Origin: Streptomyces griseus subsp. griseus
GTDB lineage: Bacteria; Actinomycetota; Actinomycetes; Streptomycetales; Streptomycetaceae
Reading direction: 5' to 3'
Assembly: GCF_000720255.1 (NCBI RefSeq)
Contig: NZ_JOJE01000032.1
Span: 1-64,000 of the forward strand
Length of the DNA: 64,000 nucleotides
Shown here: positions 1 to 9,576 of the stretch, in pieces
How the letters are laid out: every line of letters begins with the position of its first letter
Numbering within the stretch: position 1 is the stretch's first letter
The notes under the pieces: model-generated
What the model was told of the DNA's origin: nothing
Seen by the model: the letters and a program-made list of their open reading frames with translations, nothing else
Databases searched by the model: none
Program-made: the position numbers and the translations under genes

Positions 1-1
1 C

Positions 2-550
2 ACCACCCCCGCCCCGGAACCCGAAGCCGTGCCCCTCGAAGAGGCCGAAGCCCTCACCGCCACCTACTCCCACCTCTCCCCTGCCCTCCACCACATCCCC
101 CGAGCCATGCATTCCGAGCTGACCCGCCTCACCGCCCGCTGGCTCGCGGCCGGACACACCCCCGCAGCCATCCGCACCCACATCCTCCGTGCCCTTCCCG
201 ACGACGGCACCCCCGTCCACCGTGCCCTTCCCGACGACGGCACCCCCGTCCACCGCCCCGGCGGCCTCCTGCGCCACCTCCTCCGCGAGGTCACGCCCGT
301 CCCAGAACCCACGCCGCCGACGCCCAGGCCGGACTCGTCCCAGCCGACAGGACCCACCTGCCCCCGCCTCTCCTCCCGCCTGGAAGGAACACGGGAGTGC
401 GAGGGCACCCACCTCCAGCCCATGCTCTTCCGGCCGTTGAGCGACGAGACACTCTGCCCGCGTTGCACGGCTGAGCCAGGCGCAGCAACGCGCATGGCAC
501 CTGCACGCCAACTCACCGACGCGGCCGAAGGAGTGGGTCCAGTGCTGTGA
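2..550 (+). CDS. C-terminal part of a Streptomyces helix-turn-helix-type regulator (5' end outside window)
   Basis: The reading frame is open to the left edge, so the GTG at 29 need not be the start; I treat the gene as partial. The visible part has a helical segment, then the tandem repeat RALPDDGTPVH (188-253), a Pro-rich linker and a Cys/His pattern near the end (CEGTH, then CPRC) that could bind zinc. This tail resembles that of Streptomyces helix-turn-helix proteins often found on integrated elements, a recollection of the family rather than a search. The DNA-binding part would lie upstream. Function uncertain. Confidence 0.55.
   Translation, partial: TTPAPEPEAVPLEEAEALTATYSHLSPALHHIPRAMHSELTRLTARWLAAGHTPAAIRTHILRALPDDGTPVHRALPDDGTPVHRPGGLLRHLLREVTPVPEPTPPTPRPDSSQPTGPTCPRLSSRLEGTRECEGTHLQPMLFRPLSDETLCPRCTAEPGAATRMAPARQLTDAAEGVGPVL
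188..253 (+). repeat. 33-bp perfect tandem duplication inside a CDS
   Basis: Positions 188-220 and 221-253 are identical. The unit is in frame and duplicates the 11 residues RALPDDGTPVH, so the reading frame is kept. It looks like a recent slippage event. Confidence 0.95.
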
Positions 551-751
551 CCGCGTACGTTCACCGAGTTGGGGATCCGCCGCAGAGGGAGTCGCGTGGG
601 CACGGGGCGGTCTGAAATTCCGGGCACTCTCGCGAGCCGAGCTGTCGGAGGCGGCTAGTAATCTGCACTCATTCGAACGATCGGACGATCGCGGGTACGG
701 GCATGCAGGCACGAGGCCTGGGCGTCCAGGGGCGGGAGCACGGGGATTTCA

Positions 752-2305
752 ATGCGTGACGCGCATCCGTTACGGAGTGGCAGACCGGGCCTCTCGGCCG
801 TTGCGCTCATGATCGCCGGGGTCGTCCTCGCCGCGGTAGGGGCCATCGGCGCCTGGCTCCAGCACGACGCTCCCGGCCGAAGTGCGGAACCGCGTACGGA
901 GTTCACCGCGGACAACCCGCCCGCCGGTCTGCCCACCGCGCTCACCACCGGCCAGCACCTCCACTGGTCCCGCTGCACCTCGCCGCCCACCGCGCGCACG
1001 GGTTACGACTGCGCCACCATGAAGACCCCCCTCGACTACCGGAAACCAGACGGCAGGACGATCGACGTCGCCCTGATCCGCCGCAAGGCCACCGGCCCGA
1101 ACACCCGGCGCATCGGCTCGCTCGTCCTCAACTTCGGCGGCCCCGGCCTGTCCGGCGTGAGCGGACTGCCCGAACACCTCAACCAGTACAAGCCGCTCCT
1201 CGACCGCTACGACCTGGTCTCCTTCGACCCGCGCGGCGTCGGCGCGACCATCCCCGTGCGCTGCGGGAAAACCGCGGACGACACCGGCTACGACGGGGCC
1301 GACGCCTGCGCCAAGTACTCCGGGGCGCTCCTCCCGTACGTCGGCACCTCGCACACCGCGCGCGACCTCGACCTGATGCGCTACCTCCTCGGCGACGAGC
1401 GGCTGCACTACTTCGGCGTCTCGTACGGAACGGCGCTCGGCGCGGTCTACGCCCACCTGTACCCGTCGCACGTCGGACGGCTCGTCCTCGAAGCGTCCGT
1501 CGATCCGACCGAGGACCTCAACGAGGAGCAGGTGTCGCAGGTCAAGGCGGTTCAGGCGGCGTTCGACCGGTTCGCCGCGCACTGCGCGGCCCGTATCCGC
1601 CACTGCCCGACCGGCGACGGGCCCGAGGAAGCCGCGCGACGCATGACGCGCCTGGCCGACCGTCTGGAGAAGGAGCCCGCCCCGGCCGGCAGCGGAAGGA
1701 ACCTCGCCGCCGACGACCTCGCGCACGCCGTCTTCGATCATCTCAACCGCGGCACAGACGGCTGGTCGCCGCTCGCCAAGGCCCTCACCGCGCTGATCGA
1801 CCACAATGACGGCCGTCCGCTGAGCAAGGGCGCGGACGACATCGGCTCCGCCGACCGCGCGGCGACCCCGCTCGACAACAGCCGCATCGCCCGGACCGCG
1901 ATCACCTGCGCGGACTCCAGCCTGCGCCCCGGCTTCGAACGCCTCGACAGGGACGAGGCCCGCATCAAAGCCGCCTCACCCGTCTTCGGCGCGGCCTGGT
2001 CCAGCGGCGTCTATCTCTGTTACGACTGGCCGTTCGACGGCGAGCGCGCCACGCCCCAGGTGAACGCCGACGGCGCGGCCCCCGTCCTGGTGGTCGGCGG
2101 CACCGGCGACCCGAACACCCCATACCCCGGCGCCCGCCACATGGCCCGCGCCCTGGGCGACGGTGTCGGCGTGCTGCTGACGGCCGAGGAGGAGGGCCAC
2201 GGCACATACCCGCAGAACCGCTGCGTCACGGATGCGGTCGACCAATACCTCCGCACGGGCCGCACCCCGGCCCCGGGGACGGTGTGCCGGGGCAGCATGT
2301 CCTGA
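752..2305 (+). CDS. Membrane-anchored/exported alpha/beta hydrolase, tripeptidyl aminopeptidase (SlpD/SlpE/Tap) type
   Basis: 517 residues. The N-terminus has a basic stretch and one hydrophobic helix (about 14-36), a signal peptide or anchor, so the enzyme acts outside the membrane. The alpha/beta hydrolase core carries an oxyanion-hole motif (NFGGPG, about 127-132), the nucleophile elbow GVSYG with Ser224, a C-terminal GGTGDPNTPY segment with the acid, and EEGHGTY with the catalytic His. Cysteines at 75, 87, 171 and 186 suggest disulphides. This is the S33 architecture that removes tripeptides from extracellular peptides in Streptomyces. ATG 752 is preceded by a weak purine-rich site. Substrate not provable from sequence. 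Confidence 0.85.
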   Translation: MRDAHPLRSGRPGLSAVALMIAGVVLAAVGAIGAWLQHDAPGRSAEPRTEFTADNPPAGLPTALTTGQHLHWSRCTSPPTARTGYDCATMKTPLDYRKPDGRTIDVALIRRKATGPNTRRIGSLVLNFGGPGLSGVSGLPEHLNQYKPLLDRYDLVSFDPRGVGATIPVRCGKTADDTGYDGADACAKYSGALLPYVGTSHTARDLDLMRYLLGDERLHYFGVSYGTALGAVYAHLYPSHVGRLVLEASVDPTEDLNEEQVSQVKAVQAAFDRFAAHCAARIRHCPTGDGPEEAARRMTRLADRLEKEPAPAGSGRNLAADDLAHAVFDHLNRGTDGWSPLAKALTALIDHNDGRPLSKGADDIGSADRAATPLDNSRIARTAITCADSSLRPGFERLDRDEARIKAASPVFGAAWSSGVYLCYDWPFDGERATPQVNADGAAPVLVVGGTGDPNTPYPGARHMARALGDGVGVLLTAEEEGHGTYPQNRCVTDAVDQYLRTGRTPAPGTVCRGSMS

Positions 2306-2447
2306 GGCCCGTACGGATCCGCCGGGCGACCGTCAGCACACCGGTTCGCTCGCAGGGGCCGCGGGTGTGCACCACCACACCGCCCGGCCCGAGACCGCCT
2401 TCGGGTGGGTGCCGGGTCAATCGCCTGGGGCATGATCGCCGACGGCT

Positions 2448-3092
2448 GTGAGGCAGACGAAGGGCTCCGATGACGTCGAAGCGATCGGGGTCTTCTTCGG
2501 TCCGCCGCAGGCCCCACGGCCCTGTACCCCACAGCCCCCACAGGGCTACGCCGCACCCCGACAAACCCGCGTCGTACCACCGTCACCCCTGGTCACAGCT
2601 ACTCCGGACGCGGGATCTTCGGCGCATGACCCTCCCCACGACGACACGACCGTCGGCACGACCGCCCTCCGCCCGGACCGCGAGCCCGGCCTCACCCTCC
2701 GGTTCAGCTCCACCCCGCGCGGCGCCCGCCTGGCCAGACGCATCGCCTCCCAGCAGATGGACGCCTGGGGATGGCCGTACGGCACTGAGGTCAACGACGC
2801 CGTCGAACTGATCACGGCCGAGCTTGCCGCCAATGCCGTCACCCATGGCCGGGTCCCAGGGCGGGACGCCGAACTGCGGCTCCACAGGTACGACGAGGAG
2901 GGGCGCGTCCGGGTGGAGGTCAGTGACGTACGCGGGGAGCGGCTGCCGGTTCCCGTACGCGAGGGTCGGCCCCTCGCGGACGGCGGACGCGGGCTCGCCC
3001 TCGTGGCGGCCCTGGCCGAGGAGTGGGGTGTCGCTCCCCGGCCGGGTGCGCCCGGCAAGACCGTGTGGGCCGTTGTGTCCTGCGCTCCTTGA
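2448..3092 (+). CDS. ATP-binding protein with anti-sigma-type HATPase domain
   Basis: 214 residues from GTG 2448. About 80 N-terminal residues are Pro-rich and non-conserved, so the start is uncertain. The rest is a GHKL ATPase of the RsbW/SpoIIAB type: N box ELAANAVTHG (about 125-134), G1 motif SDVRG (about 159-163), and G2 motif DGGRGLALV (about 178-186). Streptomyces has many such stand-alone kinases acting as anti-sigma factors or partners of SpoIIE-type phosphatases. No partner gene lies next to it. The domain is secure, the target unknown. Confidence 0.8.
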   Translation: MRQTKGSDDVEAIGVFFGPPQAPRPCTPQPPQGYAAPRQTRVVPPSPLVTATPDAGSSAHDPPHDDTTVGTTALRPDREPGLTLRFSSTPRGARLARRIASQQMDAWGWPYGTEVNDAVELITAELAANAVTHGRVPGRDAELRLHRYDEEGRVRVEVSDVRGERLPVPVREGRPLADGGRGLALVAALAEEWGVAPRPGAPGKTVWAVVSCAP

Positions 3093-3148
3093 GGCCGCCG
3101 CCGGGCGCCGGGCCAGGGGAACTCGTCGACGACTTCACGCCCACCGCG

Positions 3149-3640
3149 TCAGTCGTCCGCCACCTGAATCAGCGCGGCGAAACGGTCGCCGTTCGTTCCT
3201 ACGACGAGACCGTCCAGGGTGCAGCCCACGAGGCCTTCCGAAATGGATCCGTCGGTGTTCGACCACCAGCGCGCCTCGGGGCCCAGAAGCCGCACGATGC
3301 TTTCGGCGATCGACTGCGCCTCGGTCGGGTCCATGAAGGTGAACTCGGAGAACAGCAGGTCCCTGGACGCGAACCGGCCCATCAGCGCGATGGCCTCGTC
3401 CGGATCCTTGGGGTACAGCGACAGTTCGATCTGTTCGGCGGGGGTCGGGCCGTCTGTGGCGTATCGGTGCCGGTACTCCTCGTGCAAAGTGAGGACGAGG
3501 GAGTGCACTTCTTCGGCAACGGCCCTCATGACGGTCCGGGTCTCGCCGACGCGGCGCAGTCGCCCGGCACGGACGTAGACGCGATATTCGGACGAGCGGG
3601 TGTCGAGCAGCGGCCCCAACTCGTCCGCGGGGAGGGTCAC
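3149..3640 (-). CDS. Hypothetical protein, 163 residues
   Basis: I do not recognise the family. The protein is soluble, acidic and mixed alpha/beta, with no signal or membrane segment. It starts with GTG at 3640, overlapping the stop of the small ORF upstream in a GTGA arrangement, which suggests coupling. It lies on the strand opposite the WXG100-type cluster that begins at 4119. Codon use looks normal for the window, so it is probably a real gene. Confidence 0.6.
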   Translation of the reverse strand: MTLPADELGPLLDTRSSEYRVYVRAGRLRRVGETRTVMRAVAEEVHSLVLTLHEEYRHRYATDGPTPAEQIELSLYPKDPDEAIALMGRFASRDLLFSEFTFMDPTEAQSIAESIVRLLGPEARWWSNTDGSISEGLVGCTLDGLVVGTNGDRFAALIQVADD

Positions 3641-3753
3641 TCCCGGCCCTCCGGCGTCTCCGGCGCGTACACGGCACCCGGCCCGCCAAGCCGGTGGGCG
3701 ACCAGCTCCGGCCAGCCGCTCGGCGCGTACGGAGCCGGCGGGTCGACCTCCAT
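3637..3753 (-). CDS. Small hypothetical ORF, 38 residues, coupled to the downstream gene
   Basis: ATG at 3753 opens a 38-codon frame, Pro-rich at first (MEVDPPAPYAPSGWPEL), whose TGA overlaps the GTG start of the 163-residue gene. In the same frame, 24 nt upstream, ends the remnant at 3778-3975, so this could be the tail of an older longer gene interrupted by a TAA at 3778-3780. Function unknown. Confidence 0.4.
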   Translation of the reverse strand: MEVDPPAPYAPSGWPELVAHRLGGPGAVYAPETPEGRE

Positions 3754-3777
3754 ACCCAGCTCGGCCGGGGCCAGTGC

Positions 3778-3975
3778 TTAGTCGGACTCCTCCAGGTCGA
3801 GGGCGAGCAGCTCATGGAGCTCGCCCACCAGCCTGGCGGCCAACTGCGCGTCCGTAGTGCCCCGGTAGTCGTCGACGGCGGCGTCGTGATCAGCGAACCG
3901 GGGGTTTCTTCGTCGCTCGGACGGACCGGCCGCAATGCCCGCGCTGGAGCCGACCGCTGCCGGCCCATCAACCGG
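3778..3975 (-). pseudogene. Start-less gene remnant
   Basis: A frame closed by TGA at 3976-3978 and TAA at 3778-3780 has coding character: it contains RFADHDAAVDDYRGTTDAQ and then a helix ending ELLALDLEESD. It has no ATG or GTG at a plausible place and no ribosome binding site. It looks like the 3' end of a gene whose 5' part was lost. It lies next to the tRNA-like scrap at 4028-4086, which fits past insertion or excision, but that is inference. Confidence 0.4.
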
Positions 3976-4027
3976 TCAAGGGCTGATCAGCCCGCCGCCA
4001 AAACATCGCATGCGTTCCGTGTGGGCC

Positions 4028-4086
4028 CCTGCCAGTAAGCCGACATGAGCGGATTTGAACCGGCGCCCCCTGACTACCGTGGCAGG
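4028..4086 (-). other. tRNA 3'-end-like fragment inside a 7-bp inverted repeat
   Basis: On the minus strand, GGTTCAAATCC (4051-4061) matches the T-arm consensus and is followed by CGCTCATGTCGGC, which looks like an acceptor strand. No D-arm or anticodon arm precedes it and the T stem has a mismatch, so it is not a functional tRNA. The fragment is enclosed by an inverted repeat, CCTGCCA (4028-4034) and TGGCAGG (4080-4086). It may be a decayed attachment-site scar or chance. Confidence 0.3.
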
Positions 4087-4118
4087 CCTCAACCGGCGCG
4101 GAGGACAACGGGGAAGAG

Positions 4119-4643
4119 GTGACGGCGGTGGGGACGCCGATACGCTCACGCTTGTTCGACTACGTCGACCCGCGGGCGGCGGCACATCCGGATGCGGCCA
4201 CTCCTCCGGAACCGGCCCCCGCGCCGCCCCGTTCGCGCCTGCTGGACTTCGTCGAGGAGGCACCGCCCGAGCGGCCGGACGCCGACTACCTGACGGGCCC
4301 GAAACCGGGGGTTCCCGCCTACCGGACGCCGGTGTTCGTACCGGCGCACCCCAGGTCGCTCGCGGCGACGGGCGCGGGGGGCCGTACGGCCCGCGTGCCG
4401 TTCATCGTCTACGAGCTCTTCGAGCACCCGGCGAACGGAACCGTGGCCTTCGCCTTCACCACGCCCGAACGGCTGGTGGAAGCGCTCGGCGAGTCGCAGC
4501 CATGGGTCGCCGCGTCCCTCGGCCCGCTCGCGGAAGGCATGCGTGAGCAGGGCGTCACCGTCCTCCTCGACCCACGGGTGGCCCCCGGACACCACAACTG
4601 GCAGCCGGCCGACCTGGCCGCCTACACACGGGAGGTGCGCTGA
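4119..4643 (+). CDS. SAV_915/SseB-like protein, first gene of a WXG100-type cluster
   Basis: 174 residues. The N-terminal half is Pro/Ala-rich with two similar motifs, SRLFDYV and SRLLDFV. The C-terminal half (about 90-165) is a compact SseB-like fold: VPFIVYELFE, then AFAFTTPERLVEALGE, then GVTVLLDPRVAPGHHNW. Such proteins commonly sit beside ESX/WXG100 genes in Streptomyces. GTG 4119 has a GAAGAGG site upstream. The stop overlaps the next start (TGATG), so the four genes to 6766 are probably one transcription unit. A role as chaperone or adaptor is inference. Confidence 0.7.
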   Translation: MTAVGTPIRSRLFDYVDPRAAAHPDAATPPEPAPAPPRSRLLDFVEEAPPERPDADYLTGPKPGVPAYRTPVFVPAHPRSLAATGAGGRTARVPFIVYELFEHPANGTVAFAFTTPERLVEALGESQPWVAASLGPLAEGMREQGVTVLLDPRVAPGHHNWQPADLAAYTREVR

Positions 4644-4945
4644 TGGGGGCCGATTTCAAAGCGATCTACGACGACCTCACCACGATGGCGAAGACGTTCC
4701 ACGACCAGGCAACCGACTGGCGCAAGCTGCACGCCGACGTGGCACCGCCCGTGGTCAGCGGCGGCGACGGCGGGCTGGACCACGCCATCAAGGAGGTCGC
4801 CGACCTCATCGTCGGCCTGCACATCGGCCTGGCGGACAAGCTCGACGACCACGGGGACAAGGTCGGATACGCGCGGGACTCCTTCCACCGGCACGACATC
4901 GACGTGCATGGCCTGTTCGACGACCTGAAGCTGGAGGAGGGCTGA
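4643..4945 (+). CDS. Small helical ESX/WXG100-like protein
   Basis: 100 residues, predicted as two helices separated by a Gly-rich turn (about 39-46), the size and layout of WXG100-superfamily proteins, but without a clear W-x-G. It begins MGADFKAIYDDLTTMAKTF and ends with a charged tail (DDLKLEEG). It overlaps its neighbours by 1 nt on each side, so it is probably made in step with the larger protein that follows. Likely a secreted partner or chaperone of a type VII system; no EccC-type ATPase is in the window. Confidence 0.65.
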   Translation: MGADFKAIYDDLTTMAKTFHDQATDWRKLHADVAPPVVSGGDGGLDHAIKEVADLIVGLHIGLADKLDDHGDKVGYARDSFHRHDIDVHGLFDDLKLEEG

Positions 4946-6240
4946 TGGGCGACAGCTGGGTCGGCGGCGACATCGGCGGGCTGCGCACGATGTCCGACAC
5001 GTATCTGAACGCCAAGGACAAGCTGGACGGCGTCGCGAAGCCCCTCACCACCGCCGTCGACGCACTGGCCGACGACACGAGCGGGAGCTGGAAGGGCGAC
5101 GCGGCCACGACCTTCCGCGCGCAGTGGACCGCCGACGCGATCACCGTGGGGGCGTTCGCCACGTTCGTGCACTCCGTGGGAAAGGTCGTCGGCGACCTCG
5201 CCGACGCCCTCACCACCTGCGAGACCGCCCTCCAGAACGCGGAGCACATCGCCACGCGCAAGAACCTGCCCATGGCGGGCAAGGGTGTCGTCGCGCCGAT
5301 CGTCACCTCCGACCCGAAGGTGGCCGCCGCGCTGAAGGAGTACGAGACGGCCCGCACCGAGATCCTGCACACCGCGCAGCACGCGCGGCTGGCGGCGGCG
5401 GACAAGCTGCGCGGGCTGTACGCGCAGGTGACCTCGGATGACGGCGAGGGCGACGCGGTGTCCCCGGGGGACAAGGTCACCGTCGCCGACTATCTGCGCG
5501 GTCTCTACGCGTACGACGCCGAGGACGCCCGGGCGGGCGGTGCCAAGGCCCGTACGCAGATCGACGACGCCAAGGCCGAGGCGCGGGCCGCCAAGAAGGA
5601 ACTCAAGGCGGAGCGGCGGGTGTTCCAGCAACAGGGCCGCGCCATGCCCGACGACTTCCCGGCCAAGAGCGCCTACCGCGACACGGTGACCAAGGTCGAC
5701 TCCCTTGAAGACGCCATCGCCCGCGCCGACAACGGCAGCACCAAACTCCCCTACGACCGTGCCCTCAACGTCAAACTGGCCGATGCGGCCGATGCGTTGC
5801 GCATGGGCGAAGGTCTGGAGAAGGTGCCGGACTTCCTCAAGGAGATCCCGGTCCTGGACGTCGCCGCCGCCGGTGCCTGCGGGGTGCTGGAGGCGAAGGG
5901 CGACCATGACCAGGGGTGGTCCTGGCAGCACTCGATAGCCGTGGACGGCGGTGCCAACCTCGCCGGCCTCGCCGCCGGTACGGCCATCACGGCCGGCGTG
6001 GTGGCCCTCGCGCCCGTCGAGGTACCCACGGCCGTGGTGGCCGGTGTCGGCGGCATCATCGTGATCGGTGCGACCGGCCTGATCGACCACGGCTTCCACG
6101 AGCACTGGAGCGAGGACATCCACGACCACGGGGTGGTCGGCGGTGTCCTGCACGGGAGCGGGCATGTCGCGACAGAGACCTGGGACGACGGCAAACGACT
6201 GGCGAAGGACTGCTGGAGTGGCATCAAAAGCATCTTCTGA
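4945..6240 (+). CDS. Large WXG100-domain protein with hydrophobic C-terminus (type VII secretion target candidate)
   Basis: 431 residues from ATG 4945; the frame continues upstream but the TGATG overlap fixes this start. Residues 1-100 form a WXG100-like domain with W49-K-G51 in GSWKGDAATTFRAQW. The middle (about 195-265) is rich in Lys, Glu and Ala and probably coiled coil. The C-terminus (about 330-375) is a Gly/Ala/Val-rich hydrophobic hairpin followed by a His/Asp-rich segment (GFHEHWSEDIHDHG). The shape is like LXG/WXG toxins, whose C-termini act on membranes, but I see no known toxin catalytic domain. It is followed at once by a membrane protein. Confidence 0.7.
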   Translation: MGDSWVGGDIGGLRTMSDTYLNAKDKLDGVAKPLTTAVDALADDTSGSWKGDAATTFRAQWTADAITVGAFATFVHSVGKVVGDLADALTTCETALQNAEHIATRKNLPMAGKGVVAPIVTSDPKVAAALKEYETARTEILHTAQHARLAAADKLRGLYAQVTSDDGEGDAVSPGDKVTVADYLRGLYAYDAEDARAGGAKARTQIDDAKAEARAAKKELKAERRVFQQQGRAMPDDFPAKSAYRDTVTKVDSLEDAIARADNGSTKLPYDRALNVKLADAADALRMGEGLEKVPDFLKEIPVLDVAAAGACGVLEAKGDHDQGWSWQHSIAVDGGANLAGLAAGTAITAGVVALAPVEVPTAVVAGVGGIIVIGATGLIDHGFHEHWSEDIHDHGVVGGVLHGSGHVATETWDDGKRLAKDCWSGIKSIF

Positions 6241-6766
6241 GGTACCCCGCTCCCGATCCGGTCACGAACCCCCCGCCCGCATCCCGGCGCTGAAGGGTCT
6301 CGGCACCAGCTGGTACGAGCGCGGCTCCCGGTACTGGCTGCGCCGGGTCCTCACAGCCGTCGTCTTCCTCTCCGTGATGGCCTTCTGCTGCTTCGTGGCG
6401 CTCGCCCTCTACGACGGATTCCGCGGTGTGCTGCCGTCGGCCGTGCGCACCGTGTGGGACTGGGCGCAGGTGGCCGTGTCCTGTGCGGCCCTGGTCTGGG
6501 GGTGGCTGGTGCAGCGCCGGGCCCACCGCGGGCAGCTCCTGAATCCGCCCACCCCTTCGGAGTTCAGCAGCGCCAAGCGCGACGAGGCCAGACGCAGCAC
6601 GGGGCTCGCCATGCTCGGCCGCGCCCTCGTCCTGCTCGCCGCGCCCGTCCTTCCGGCGCTCGCCGCGTTCGGCGTCGGCTGGACCGTCGCCATGCTCACG
6701 GTTCGCGAATACCCCAGCGAGGTCGGCGCCCGGCGCTGGCTGGAGAAGCATCCGTCCGGAGTTTGA
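6218..6766 (+). CDS. Membrane protein coupled to the WXG100-type gene
   Basis: 182 residues from GTG 6218, with AAGGA at 6205-6209; the start lies inside the last 23 nt of the preceding gene. It has three hydrophobic segments (about 45-68, 83-102 and 130-160) and basic loops. The tight overlap suggests it is needed together with the upstream WXG protein. An immunity role is attractive (a membrane-active effector followed by a multi-pass protein), but unproven. I do not recognise the family. Confidence 0.65.
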   Translation: MASKASSEVPRSRSGHEPPARIPALKGLGTSWYERGSRYWLRRVLTAVVFLSVMAFCCFVALALYDGFRGVLPSAVRTVWDWAQVAVSCAALVWGWLVQRRAHRGQLLNPPTPSEFSSAKRDEARRSTGLAMLGRALVLLAAPVLPALAAFGVGWTVAMLTVREYPSEVGARRWLEKHPSGV

Positions 6767-6944
6767 GCAGAGGCGCCGCGGACACGAACACCGTTTCCTG
6801 GCGCCGCCGACGCCTTCCGTGGTCCTGCCCCGCTCGCCCTGGCCCGCAGGCCCTCCGGGTAAGGGTTGGGGCGGCGCTCGCTGAAGCCATCAGGTTGCTG
6901 CGCCGGCGCGGCGGTTGACGGCGGCCAGGCGGGCTTCAGAACAG

Positions 6945-6986
6945 CACCGAGGCCCGGCGCCCCCGAAGGGGTGCCGGGCCTCGGTG
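6945..6986 (-). terminator. Strong terminator downstream of groEL
   Basis: A 14-bp perfect stem (6945-6958 with 6973-6986) plus an inner CCCC/GGGG helix, placed 11 nt after the groEL stop. There is no long T-run, as is usual in Streptomyces. It may also stop plus-strand transcription from the gene ending at 6766. Confidence 0.8.
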
Positions 6987-6996
6987 TCGACGTACG

Positions 6997-8718
<1,722 letters not shown>

Positions 8719-8745
8719 TCAAGCATCAAATGTGCTCGAGGTGTC

Positions 8746-9054
8746 TTACTTCTCGATGATCGCGAGAACGTCGCGAGCCGAGAGGACGAGGTACTCCTCG
8801 CCGTTGTACTTCACCTCGGTGCCGCCGTACTTGCTGTACAGCACGATGTCGCCGGTCTTCACGTCGAGCGGGAGACGCTCGCCGTTCTCGAAGCGGCCCG
8901 GGCCCACGGCCAGGACGACGCCCTCCTGGGGCTTCTCCTTGGCGGTGTCCGGAATGACCAGGCCAGAGGCCGTGGTCTGCTCGGCGTCCAGCGGCTGGAC
9001 CACAATGCGGTCCTCGAGCGGCTTGATGGCAACCTTGGAGCTGGTGGTCGTCAC
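8746..9054 (-). CDS. groES: Co-chaperonin GroES
   Basis: 102 residues, full length. The mobile loop is seen in [17 protein letters not shown] (about 29-45), and the roof hairpin and C-terminal [14 protein letters not shown] are conserved. It caps the GroEL ring. It is the first gene of the operon, with a leader of about 120 nt that contains one CIRCE box. Confidence 0.97.
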   Translation of the reverse strand: MTTTSSKVAIKPLEDRIVVQPLDAEQTTASGLVIPDTAKEKPQEGVVLAVGPGRFENGERLPLDVKTGDIVLYSKYGGTEVKYNGEEYLVLSARDVLAIIEK

Positions 9055-9153
9055 GATCCGACCTCCCCCTTCGGAGATCTCACGGGGTTAACTGTCTGAG
9101 GTGGCGACCAGGTCGATCCGTCGTCGCGGGTGCCGGACCTGCCCGTCGCGTCG

Positions 9154-9180
9154 TTGGCACTCTCCAGTGGGGAGTGCCAG
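9154..9180. promoter_or_regulatory. CIRCE element 1 (HrcA operator)
   Basis: TTGGCACTC (9154-9162), nine nt, GAGTGCCAG (9172-9180): the N9-spaced inverted repeat of CIRCE with near-consensus arms. It lies just downstream of the predicted transcription start of groES. Confidence 0.9.
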
Positions 9181-9185
9181 AGCTG

Positions 9186-9215
9186 AGACTATGACCGCGA
9201 TTAGCACTCGGTCAA
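9186..9215 (-). promoter_or_regulatory. groES-groEL promoter, housekeeping type
   Basis: On the minus strand, TTGACC (9210-9215), an 18-nt spacer and TAGTCT (9186-9191). Its placement between and within the two CIRCE boxes supports the assignment. Confidence 0.7.
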
Positions 9216-9227
9216 GCGGAGTGCCAA
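9201..9227. promoter_or_regulatory. CIRCE element 2 (HrcA operator)
   Basis: TTAGCACTC (9201-9209), nine nt, GAGTGCCAA (9219-9227), almost the exact consensus. It overlaps the predicted -35 box of groES (9210-9215), so HrcA bound here would block RNA polymerase directly. Confidence 0.93.
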
Positions 9228-9278
9228 TTGCCCGTGGCGCGGCGCCGAGTTTCCTGCGAACATGCGTACGATTCCTCA

Positions 9279-9557
9279 ATGGAGCCGTCTTCCTCGGAGT
9301 CCCGTTCCTCATTGGCCGACGGCTGCGTCCTCGCCGTCCTGCTGGCCGCGGAAGTCGCCTTCGGGGCCATGTTCGCGCTGGTGATCGGGATGGCCGGGCA
9401 TCCGACGGGGATGCTGGTGTGGATGGGCGTGATGGCGCTGGCGGCCTTCGGGGCCGGCGTCTTCCTGTTCCGTGGCGGACATCGGGCCACCGGGGCGGCC
9501 CAGATGATGGTCGCGCTCTTGCTCGTAGCCCTTCTGGCGTACGTGCGACCGAGCTGA
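9279..9557 (+). CDS. Small membrane protein, 92 residues
   Basis: After a Ser-rich N-terminus (MEPSSSESRSS) there are three hydrophobic helices: about 16-40, 44-60 and 70-88. I chose ATG 9279 because TACGAT at 9267-9272 would place transcription initiation on or next to the A of the ATG, a leaderless arrangement; no ribosome binding site precedes it. It is divergent from groES. Function unknown. Confidence 0.6.
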   Translation: MEPSSSESRSSLADGCVLAVLLAAEVAFGAMFALVIGMAGHPTGMLVWMGVMALAAFGAGVFLFRGGHRATGAAQMMVALLLVALLAYVRPS

Positions 9558-9576
9558 TCCACAGGCACTCCACCAC

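Noticed and set aside
4028..4086. A functional tRNA gene
   Set aside because: No D-arm or anticodon arm and a mismatch in the T stem; only the T-loop motif is convincing.
4543..4944. An N-terminal extension of the 431-residue WXG protein
   Set aside because: It is shifted-frame sequence of the two preceding genes; the TGATG overlap at 4943-4947 and the WXG domain position fix the start at 4945.
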